Assembly: GCA_024682015.1 (NCBI GenBank)
Contig: JAIKZT010000213.1
Span: 1 to 5,907 of the forward strand
Reading direction: 5' to 3'
Length of the DNA: 5,907 nucleotides
From: Clostridia bacterium
Lineage (GTDB): Bacteria > Bacillota > Clostridia > Peptostreptococcales > Anaerovoracaceae
A program made the translations under genes and the position numbers. Positions 1 through 5,331 of the stretch are shown piece after piece. Positions within the stretch are counted from its first letter, which is position 1, and every line of letters begins with the position of its first letter. The notes below the pieces were generated by a model. That model saw only the letters and a program-made list of their open reading frames with translations. It searched no databases and had not been told where the DNA came from.

Positions 1-1543
1 TCAGCGTGTGGGCGAAGTAGTAGGCCATCTCTTCGCGGGTCACCGGCTCGTCGAGCCTGCCGTCGAAGCGGCTGTCGATGATCCCCTCCGCCTTGCAGTA
101 CTCCCAGAACGGGCCGGCCCAGTGCTCGCCGGCTCTGCGCAAGCCCTGGAAGTCGTAGTGGTCGTTCTTCATGCGGCTGTGCAGGTTGGCGACCATCACC
201 ATGATCTCGCCGTGCCGCAGCGTCCCCAGCGGGTTGAACGTGCCATCCGCCCGGCCGCCTACGATGCCCGCGTCGTACGCCGCCTGCACGTGCGGTTCGT
301 ACCAGGAGCCCTTGGGCACGTCGGAGAACACGCAGTGAGCCGCCCATTTGCCGTCCGCGGTAATGTCCCCGCTGCCCGCATTCGCGAAGCCCATCGTGTA
401 GACCTTGCCCTTCTTGATCGCGTAGACCGTATTGCCCTGCGGGGAACTCATGCGGTCGTACTCGAAGGGAACGATCGTCTCGTTTTCCCGGTCGACGACG
501 CCGAATTTGCCGTTATCCTTGACGACGAACGCGCCTGCGAACTCGCCTTTGGCGTCTTCGTACATGAACGGGATGACGGTGTTTCCCTTTACGTCGATAA
601 AGCCGTACTTGCCGTTTGGCAGCCCCGCCGCCGGATACTCGCCGACTTCGTTGTAGAGGAACTCATAGGCAAAGGGCACCGTGATGTTGCCGCCACGGTC
701 CATGAGCCCGTACAGGTAATCCCGGTTCGCCACGGTCGCATGACCGTTGTGGAACGCCTCCCAGCTGGACAGTTCCCGGCCGTCATAGCGCGTCACGAAT
801 TCCTGATCCTCGTCATAGGGCCGTCCGTCCGGCGACTCAAACACGAGCACGTCGTTGCCCAAGGTATCCCGGTAGCCGCCCTCGTACCACTTCAGCAGCC
901 AGTGGTCGGCCTCGTCATGGTACTGCGCGATGCAGGGCACCAAGCCTTCGCCGTACGTGCCGACGTAGTAGCTGAGCGGATAACCGGTGGCGGATGTGTA
1001 GCCGAAGAGGGGCGTCATGAACCGCACAAGGCCGCCTTCGTCGATGAACGCGTAGAAATCATAGCGCACGAGGTCGTCTGCCTCCTGGAGGGCCACGACG
1101 AAATTGCATGTGGCGTAGCCGTCGGTCATCTCGCCCAGGAACGCCAGGTCAAAGCCCGCGATGTCTGCGGCGGAAAGCCCCAGGTTTTCGATCATGAACG
1201 CCTTGACGCTTTCCTCGATCTGCTGCCGGGACAGGACGAGCTGCCCGTCGGAGAGGCGGTAATAACCGTCGGAGCCGATCGAATAGAGGCCGCTGGCCGG
1301 GTCATAGTCCATCCAGCCCGTCGTGCGGCGGTAGACCGTGCCCTTGTCATCGATCAGGAGGCGCGTGCCGTCGGCCTGTTCGATCAGGCCGAGCCCGCCG
1401 GTGTTGTAGATGTATTCCCCCGTAAGTCCGGTGTCCGTAATGACCACCTGCTTCAGGGAAGACCGGTCGGCGAAGGCCTGCGCCGGGAATGCCGCCAGGC
1501 ACAGCGCCAAAACCAGAAGTATGCTTGCGATCCGTTTGATCAT
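1..1543 (-). CDS. Secreted WG-repeat protein with SLH domains (3' end cut by window edge)
   Basis: 514 residues are visible before the frame runs off the left edge. The start at 1543 follows an AAGGAGG Shine-Dalgarno at 1557-1551 with 7-nt spacing. The N-terminus is a signal peptide: MIKR, a hydrophobic stretch to about residue 20, then AQAFA with likely cleavage near residues 24-27. Residues 28-270 are acidic and aromatic-rich, and I recognise no family there. Residues 276-390 hold WG-type repeats with a 34-35 residue period; the core YGLMD / YGFID / FGVVD followed by VPF-Y starts near 278, 312 and 346, with a decayed fourth copy near 380. SLH domain 1 starts at residue 406 (FSDVPKGSWYEPHV, then GTFNPLG). 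SLH domain 2 covers about 468-514 (EHWAGPFWEYCKAEGI, then EPVTREEMAYYFA). SLH proteins usually have three copies, so a third probably lies beyond the edge. SLH domains bind pyruvylated secondary wall polymers, so this is inferred to be an exported, wall-anchored surface protein. What the WG repeats bind is unknown. Confidence 0.93.
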   Translation of the reverse strand, partial: MIKRIASILLVLALCLAAFPAQAFADRSSLKQVVITDTGLTGEYIYNTGGLGLIEQADGTRLLIDDKGTVYRRTTGWMDYDPASGLYSIGSDGYYRLSDGQLVLSRQQIEESVKAFMIENLGLSAADIAGFDLAFLGEMTDGYATCNFVVALQEADDLVRYDFYAFIDEGGLVRFMTPLFGYTSATGYPLSYYVGTYGEGLVPCIAQYHDEADHWLLKWYEGGYRDTLGNDVLVFESPDGRPYDEDQEFVTRYDGRELSSWEAFHNGHATVANRDYLYGLMDRGGNITVPFAYEFLYNEVGEYPAAGLPNGKYGFIDVKGNTVIPFMYEDAKGEFAGAFVVKDNGKFGVVDRENETIVPFEYDRMSSPQGNTVYAIKKGKVYTMGFANAGSGDITADGKWAAHCVFSDVPKGSWYEPHVQAAYDAGIVGGRADGTFNPLGTLRHGEIMVMVANLHSRMKNDHYDFQGLRRAGEHWAGPFWEYCKAEGIIDSRFDGRLDEPVTREEMAYYFAHTL

Positions 1544-1596
1544 GAGAATGCCTCCTTGCTTTCAGGATGTCCGCGAAGACGCTGTTTGACACGTAT

Positions 1597-1605
1597 AGTA
1601 TACCA
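1597..1605 (-). promoter_or_regulatory. Candidate extended -10 promoter for the WG/SLH gene
   Basis: Read on the minus strand this is TGGTATACT, an extended -10 (TGn followed by TATACT, one mismatch from TATAAT). It would start RNA near 1590 and give a leader of about 47 nt before the start at 1543. No convincing -35 hexamer lies 16-18 bp upstream; the best TTG-like word (TTGTAC) is about 21 bp away. The element overlaps an odd palindrome GTATAGTATAC at 1593-1603. Predicted by eye only. Confidence 0.4.
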
Positions 1606-1621
1606 TACCCCGCCGCCCGCA

Positions 1622-1630
1622 TGGTACAAT
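1622..1630 (+). promoter_or_regulatory. Candidate extended -10 promoter for thpR
   Basis: TGGTACAAT is an extended -10 (TGn plus TACAAT). It would start RNA near 1637, giving a very short leader of about 13 nt that begins at the GGAGG site. A perfect TTGACA exists at 1586-1591 but is 33 bp away, so it cannot be the partner -35. The short leader weakens this call. Confidence 0.3.
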
Positions 1631-1636
1631 GTTCCC

Positions 1637-1641
1637 GGAGG
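1637..1641 (+). promoter_or_regulatory. Ribosome binding site that sets the thpR start
   Basis: GGAGG lies 8 nt before the ATG at 1650. An earlier in-frame ATG at 1629 would place this Shine-Dalgarno inside the coding region and would add seven residues (MFPEDAR) ahead of MRLFVAIEL, the typical N-terminus of ThpR proteins. The site therefore supports 1650 as the true start. Confidence 0.8.
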
Positions 1642-1649
1642 ATGCACGC

Positions 1650-2150
1650 ATGAGATTATTCGTCGCCATAGAACTGTCCGACGCAATGAAGGACGCTCTC
1701 GCCGACGCCCAGGCAGACCTGTACGACCGGGGCGCGCGCGGAAACTTCACGCGGGAGGAGAACCTGCACCTGACGCTCGCCTTCATCGGCGAGTACGGTG
1801 ACCCCGCGCAGGCAGCGGACGCGCTCGCGTCCGTGCGATTCGCGCCTTTTACGCTGGCGCTGGACGGCTGCGGCTCTTTCGGCGACCTGTGGTGGGCCGG
1901 GCTGCGCGGATCTTCGGAACTCGATGCCCTCGTCCGCGGCATCCGCCGGGCGCTGGCCGAAAGCGGCATCCCCTTCGACCGCAAGCGTTTTTCGCCGCAC
2001 GTCACCCTGCTGCGCCGCGCCAGAGGCGCCCGCCCTGTCCGGGTCACCCCCTGCGCCATGACGGTCTCCCGCTTCGTGCTGATGCGCTCCGACCGCGTCA
2101 AAAGCGGCATGCGGTATACGGCCATCGCCGGGTTCGAGGCGGAGGAGTAA
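1650..2150 (+). CDS. thpR: RNA 2',3'-cyclic 3'-phosphodiesterase ThpR (2H phosphoesterase, formerly LigT)
   Basis: A 166-residue cytosolic enzyme, close to the usual length of about 180. It carries both signature motifs of the 2H phosphoesterase superfamily: HLTL at residues 40-43 (ENLHLTLAFIGE) and HVTL at 117-120 (FSPHVTLLRR). The two histidines and their partner threonines form the active site. The family hydrolyses 2',3'-cyclic phosphate ends on RNA to 2'-phosphates; the older name, 2'-5' RNA ligase, reflects a weak reverse activity seen in vitro. The N-terminus MRLFVAIELSD and the WWAGL strand near 81-85 are also typical. It is the only plus-strand gene here and stands alone: it diverges from the SLH gene and converges on the DUF1294 gene, with a terminator about 50 bp after its TAA stop. 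Family assignment is strong; the biological RNA substrate in this organism is unknown. Confidence 0.93.
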   Translation: MRLFVAIELSDAMKDALADAQADLYDRGARGNFTREENLHLTLAFIGEYGDPAQAADALASVRFAPFTLALDGCGSFGDLWWAGLRGSSELDALVRGIRRALAESGIPFDRKRFSPHVTLLRRARGARPVRVTPCAMTVSRFVLMRSDRVKSGMRYTAIAGFEAEE

Positions 2151-2199
2151 GGATGACCGGTTCCTGCGTTCACATAAGGGCGCGTAAGGCCCTAAAGCA

Positions 2200-2223
2200 A
2201 AAACGGCCCTTGCGGGCCGTTTT
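2200..2223. terminator. Bidirectional rho-independent terminator
   Basis: A perfect 10-bp stem, AAAACGGCCC (2200-2209) with GGGCCGTTTT (2214-2223), closes a TTGC loop. On the plus strand it is followed by a T-rich run (TTTTGTTTT, 2220-2228); on the minus strand it continues into TTTTTG (2203-2198). It lies between thpR (stop at 2150) and the converging DUF1294 gene (stop at 2247), so it can end both transcripts. Confidence 0.9.
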
Positions 2224-2246
2224 GTTTTGCATCGGTTTGAGCGGGG

Positions 2247-2540
2247 TCAGCCCTTCCAAAGGGCCTTGGCGCCGCCGTGCCAGAAGAGCAGCAGGAAGAG
2301 CGCCGCGATGTTCAGGATCAGGCAAAGTGGAACGCCGATCGTAAATAGGCGATGCTTCGTCTTGTGGTGAAAGACGCGCATGCCCAGCAGCGCGCCGAGC
2401 CCGCCGAAGAAAAACGCGCAGAGCATCAGCGTGCGCTCCTTGATGCGCCATCTGTCGTGTTTCGCCTTGTATTTGTCCAGCCCGTAGACGCAGAACACGA
2501 TCAGGTTCCACGCCGCAAGGGCGATGTAAACGTATTTCAT
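2247..2540 (-). CDS. DUF1294 family small membrane protein
   Basis: A 97-residue protein with three hydrophobic segments at about 4-21, 38-54 and 66-87. It matches the DUF1294 pattern I recall: an early Asn (N12), YGLDKYKA at 19-26, WRIKE at 31-35, a glycine-rich GGLGALLGM at 46-54, then FHHKTKHRLF at 57-66. DUF1294 proteins are small inner-membrane proteins of unknown function, sometimes found fused to a cold-shock-type domain; no such domain is present here. The start at 2540 is only 3 bp after the TAG stop of the upstream lipoprotein gene, and a GGAG 6 nt before the ATG lies at the end of that gene, so translational coupling and co-transcription are likely. No enzymatic role can be read from the sequence. 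Confidence 0.88.
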   Translation of the reverse strand: MKYVYIALAAWNLIVFCVYGLDKYKAKHDRWRIKERTLMLCAFFFGGLGALLGMRVFHHKTKHRLFTIGVPLCLILNIAALFLLLFWHGGAKALWKG

Positions 2541-2543
2541 ACC

Positions 2544-4088
2544 CTACTCCAGCACGCCCTCGTAGCAGTAGCCGTCGTCCCCCATGGCGTAGACGTGGAT
2601 GGCGGGGTCTTCGACGCCCATCTCTGCCGCCTTCTGCAGCAGCTCGTCCGCGTTCATCCGGAAGGTGCCGCCCGCCTGAGCCTGCGCGTAGAGATACGTT
2701 TCGTTGGCGCTCACCTGCATGGCGTACCCGTAGACGATGGAATGGTCGCTCGCGACACCGCCCTCCGTCATGTCGGTGCGCACGCCGTCCACGCAGTAGG
2801 CGATAACGCCCTGCCCGCTCTCGAACGAGCGCAGATCCACGGGGCTTCCGTCCGCGTGCAGCAGGCGGTATTCGCCGTTTCCGACGGATTCGACCGTCAC
2901 GTTCTCGCGGCCGATCCACGGCGCCAGCGTCGTCTGGTCGATCTCTGCGTTCGTGTCCGGGATGATGTACGCCAGGCGGTTCTCCCAGCAGCGCGACAGC
3001 TGCTTCCAGGAGTAGCGCCGGTAGCTGTGCGCGTCATCCTCGGAAAACGAGTCGCTGCTGTAGAAATACAGGTGGTCCGCGTCGCGCACGCCGTCCTCGT
3101 ACTCGTAGCCGATGATCGCGATCAGATGCCCACCGGTCGCCTTCCAGCAGCCGTCGAGTTTGGGCTGTCCGCCGCCGTTCTTCGGCGAATAGCGCACGGA
3201 GATGCCGCAGGTGTGACCCTTCGCAAGCTCCTGCATCAGAATGTCCTCGCTGGCATACTGGCAGTAGCATTCAAAACCGTACAGCCCCGCGCCCGCGCAG
3301 GTGAACGACCAGCTGCCGAAGATGTTCTCGCCGTTGTCCTTCACGCGCAGCGCGTATTCCTCGGGCAGAATGTCCATGCCGCGGCTGTTCATCATGACCG
3401 TCATCGTGGTGGGACTGCAGATGGAGTCCGCGATGGACTCGCTGCGCACCTCCTGCGAATAGGCCGGAGCAAAGCACAGCGCCTCCTCTGGCAGGGCCTC
3501 GAGCGGTTCCTCCGCATAGGTGGGAACCATCTGGCCGCCGGAAAACGTCATGGAGAGCTGGCGCAGGACGGGGGACGGATCCTCCGCCGACTCGCGTTTC
3601 AGCACGGCCTTCATCTGCACCTGCGTGCCGGCGCCTTTGCTCAGGATGAACGTGTCCTGGTCCACGCGGGCGCCGTCGCACGTCTTGTTCTCCCGCGTGC
3701 CGCGCTTTTCGTACGGGGTGAACTTGCCCCAGGTGAGCCAGTCCGTCCACTCTTCCCCGTACTTCGCGCGCGCCCAGACTTCCACGCTGCCGCCTTCAGC
3801 GATGGACGCATTCCAGCAGGCGACCATGCGGTAGAATTCGTCGGTGTCATACTCGGCCGAAGTGAACGTACCTTCCGTCGCGCCCTTCGCGAGTTCGACC
3901 GCACCGTCGCCCACGTCCGGCAGCAGCTTCAGATTTTCCAGCGCGCCGGCCTTGAATTCGTCCGCAGCCGTGACCTTCAGCAGATTGCCGTGGACGGTCT
4001 TGTCGATCTCGGGCGCCTTTGCCGTGCAGCCTGCCAGCAGAACGGCGGTCAGCGCCAACGCGACCCATAAACTTACTTGTTTTCTCAT
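2544..4088 (-). CDS. Lipoprotein with C39-like cysteine peptidase domain
   Basis: A 514-residue exported lipoprotein. The N-terminus MRKQ, a hydrophobic core and the lipobox LAGC at 18-21 predict lipidation on C21. Residues about 75-185 look like a beta-sandwich module (RMVACWNASIAEGGSVEVWAR, then WTDWLTWGKF, then VDQDTF), as is often found ahead of C39-like peptidases in Gram-positives. Residues about 205-370 resemble Peptidase_C39_2: oxyanion Gln212 (YSQEV), nucleophile Cys224 (SICSPTTMTVMM), His321 (GGHLIAIIGYE), and Asp346 (YSSDSF) in the place of the usual NDP acid. All catalytic positions therefore appear present. Residues 370-514 are unassigned. There are 13 cysteines, many for an exported Gram-positive protein. 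Start choice: GAGG at 4100-4097, 8 nt before the ATG. The first gene of a pair with DUF1294, it is preceded by REP-like repeats. Activity and target are not known; a surface peptidase or amidase-like role is inferred. Confidence 0.85.
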   Translation of the reverse strand: MRKQVSLWVALALTAVLLAGCTAKAPEIDKTVHGNLLKVTAADEFKAGALENLKLLPDVGDGAVELAKGATEGTFTSAEYDTDEFYRMVACWNASIAEGGSVEVWARAKYGEEWTDWLTWGKFTPYEKRGTRENKTCDGARVDQDTFILSKGAGTQVQMKAVLKRESAEDPSPVLRQLSMTFSGGQMVPTYAEEPLEALPEEALCFAPAYSQEVRSESIADSICSPTTMTVMMNSRGMDILPEEYALRVKDNGENIFGSWSFTCAGAGLYGFECYCQYASEDILMQELAKGHTCGISVRYSPKNGGGQPKLDGCWKATGGHLIAIIGYEYEDGVRDADHLYFYSSDSFSEDDAHSYRRYSWKQLSRCWENRLAYIIPDTNAEIDQTTLAPWIGRENVTVESVGNGEYRLLHADGSPVDLRSFESGQGVIAYCVDGVRTDMTEGGVASDHSIVYGYAMQVSANETYLYAQAQAGGTFRMNADELLQKAAEMGVEDPAIHVYAMGDDGYCYEGVLE

Positions 4089-4144
4089 TTTCTTATCCTC
4101 GAATGAGACATGGGGACGGTTCCTTGTCCCACTTTTTGAGACAT
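4085..4144 (-). other. Possible 19-codon leader frame overlapping the lipoprotein start
   Basis: Read on the minus strand, an ATG in repeat copy 2 (4144) opens MSQKVGQGTVPMSHSRIRK and ends at a TGA that overlaps the lipoprotein start as ATGA. A second in-frame ATG comes from copy 1 (4111), because the 33-bp repeat period is exactly 11 codons. Each ATG has an AAGGA 9-10 nt upstream, also supplied by the repeat. The frame is real, but translation is speculative: a frame this short in repeat DNA may be accidental. The GAGG at 4100-4097 already explains initiation of the lipoprotein. Confidence 0.2.
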
Positions 4145-4168
4145 GGGGACGGTTCCTTGTCCCACTTT
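4104..4168. repeat. Two tandem 32-bp REP-like palindromic repeats
   Basis: Two identical 32-bp units (4104-4135 and 4137-4168) are separated by one T, giving a 33-bp period. Each starts TGAGACATGGGGACGG and ends GTCCCACTTT. Inside each unit GGGAC and GTCCC can pair around an 8-nt loop that itself holds GGTTCC, giving an imperfect hairpin. A further GTCCC/GGGAC pair forms between copy 2 (4159-4163) and flanking 4172-4176. From memory, very similar GGGGACGGTT...TTGTCCC motifs recur between genes in many Clostridia and other bacteria, sometimes beside REP-associated (RAYT/Y1) transposases; none is in this window. The array sits upstream of the lipoprotein ribosome binding site and so would be in its leader RNA if transcription starts further up. 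Confidence 0.9.
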
Positions 4169-4230
4169 ACAGGGACAGGCGACCGCTACAAACCGTCAAA
4201 TCGCTCTCACTTCAGGAACAACTCCCTGCG

Positions 4231-5283
4231 CTATCCCTTATACAGATGCAGATACTCCTGCAGGCACTTCTCGTCCCTGCCGCGCACGCCCAGCGTATGC
4301 TTCGCGTGGTACATGGAACTGATGAGCGCTTCCTCGACGCACTCCACCGTTGCCTCAAACGTGCGGGAGATGTTCTCGTCGTACAGGAATTCGTAGGTCG
4401 CAAACGGCGACTCGTTGAAGTGTTCCACCTTGTTTGCCGTCGAGAAAGCGATGGCGAGGTCACCGCTGCCGTTGCCCGAATACGAACCGGTGCGGGCGAG
4501 CGAATGAGCCGCGCGCAGCGCCACGCGCCGCAGCTGACGATCCCTCAGGGGGATGTCCGTCGCGATGATGATGATGCACGAGCCCTTGTCTTCCTTCTTG
4601 CGTTCCGCATCGATGCGCCGGCCGATGAAGTCGCCGCCGATCACGAGGTTGTCGTCCGTGCCGTAGTTCGTCATGCACAGCGCGCCGATGGTGAACCAGC
4701 GCCCGCCGATGCGGACCATGCGGCTGGCGGAACCGATGCCGCCCTTCAGCCCCATCATCTCCATGCCCGTGCCGGAGCCGACTGCGCCTTCCTCGAACGT
4801 GCCGTCGCAGTTCTCCGCGTTTTCAAGCGCCTGCCGCACATGCTCCTCCGTCACGTGCAGGCCGCGGATATCGTTGATCTCGCCGTCGTTGCACTCGGTG
4901 ACCACGCAGTTGACCGTTCCCGTCTGCACGCCGATCTCGGGATTCTTCTCCAGCATGTACTTGACGCTCGCCGTAAGCGCCGTACCCACGGACAGCGTGT
5001 TCGTCATGACGATGGGCGATTCGAGCGTGCCCAGCTCGTCTATCTGCACGAGGCCGACGCTCTTGCCGAACCCGTTGATGACGGCCGCCCCGGCGAACAG
5101 CTTCTCGCGGAAAAGATTCCCGCTGTGCGGCAGGATGGCGGTGACCCCGGTATTCACGTTGTGGTCTTCGCTCTGGAGGGTCACGTGACCCACCTTAACG
5201 CCTGCCACATCCGTGATCAGGTTGCGCGGCCCCGCCTCGTATTTGCTGTGCAGGTTTAATTTGCAGTCCTTTTCAAGTCCCAT
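4231..5283 (-). CDS. P1/DmpA family (S58) self-processing aminopeptidase
   Basis: A 350-residue protein of the DmpA/BapA family (DmpA is about 375), Ntn-like hydrolases that cleave themselves into alpha and beta chains and act as L-aminopeptidase/D-esterase, D-aminopeptidase or beta-aminopeptidase. Family blocks in order: ITDVAGVKVGHVT near 23-35, INGFGKSVG near 69-77, GAVGSGTGMEMMGLKGGIG near 166-184, CMTNYG with likely catalytic Asn206, then the predicted cleavage site Gly234-Ser235 (DKG/SCIIIIATDIPL), LARTGS, and GSGDLAIAFSTAN with Ser273 and Asp275. The +38 and +40 spacing from Ser235 matches Ser288 and Glu290 relative to Ser250 in DmpA as I recall it. It has no signal peptide, so it is cytosolic. 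The start follows AAAGGAG at 5296-5290 with 6-nt spacing. It lies 48 bp after a racemase gene in the same direction, so one transcript is likely. Substrate stereochemistry cannot be read from sequence. Confidence 0.92.
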   Translation of the reverse strand: MGLEKDCKLNLHSKYEAGPRNLITDVAGVKVGHVTLQSEDHNVNTGVTAILPHSGNLFREKLFAGAAVINGFGKSVGLVQIDELGTLESPIVMTNTLSVGTALTASVKYMLEKNPEIGVQTGTVNCVVTECNDGEINDIRGLHVTEEHVRQALENAENCDGTFEEGAVGSGTGMEMMGLKGGIGSASRMVRIGGRWFTIGALCMTNYGTDDNLVIGGDFIGRRIDAERKKEDKGSCIIIIATDIPLRDRQLRRVALRAAHSLARTGSYSGNGSGDLAIAFSTANKVEHFNESPFATYEFLYDENISRTFEATVECVEEALISSMYHAKHTLGVRGRDEKCLQEYLHLYKG

Positions 5284-5331
5284 GTTTAACTCCTTTCGGC
5301 TCTCTGACGATCCCTGAGCTCGCCTGAGGGC

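Noticed and set aside
1586..1591. Perfect TTGACA as a -35 box for thpR
   Set aside because: No -10-like hexamer lies 16-18 bp downstream (the sequence there is CCCGCC), and the TACAAT candidate is 33 bp away.
8..1801. 597-codon open frame on the plus strand
   Set aside because: It is antisense to the WG/SLH gene and runs into thpR. The minus strand has a signal peptide, Shine-Dalgarno and recognisable domains; this frame gives Arg/Val/His-rich sequence with no family features and stays open because of GC-rich third positions.
2170..2919. 249-codon minus-strand frame overlapping the lipoprotein C-terminus and DUF1294
   Set aside because: Different frame from two well-supported genes, Arg-rich, and it reads through the terminator hairpin.
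2352..4070. 572-codon open frame on the plus strand
   Set aside because: Antisense to the C39-like lipoprotein and the DUF1294 gene; low-complexity Val/Arg/His/Ala product with no start signal or family match.
4213..4228. Possible terminator hairpin after the P1 peptidase gene
   Set aside because: CAGGGA/TTCCTG can form a 6-bp stem with a G-T pair, but no T-run follows on the minus strand, so it is too weak to call.
3844..5259. 471-codon open frame on the plus strand across the repeats and the P1 peptidase
   Set aside because: Antisense to a confidently assigned peptidase; the part over the repeats merely translates the duplicated palindrome.
5304..5315. 12-bp word CTGACGATCCCT shared with 4534-4545
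   Set aside because: About one 12-mer repeat is expected by chance in a window this size, and the two copies have unrelated surroundings (intergenic and coding).
5312..5330. CCTGAG direct repeat and CCCT/AGGG pairing between racemase and peptidase genes
   Set aside because: Stem of only 4 bp, no T-run; too weak for a terminator or operator in GC-rich DNA.
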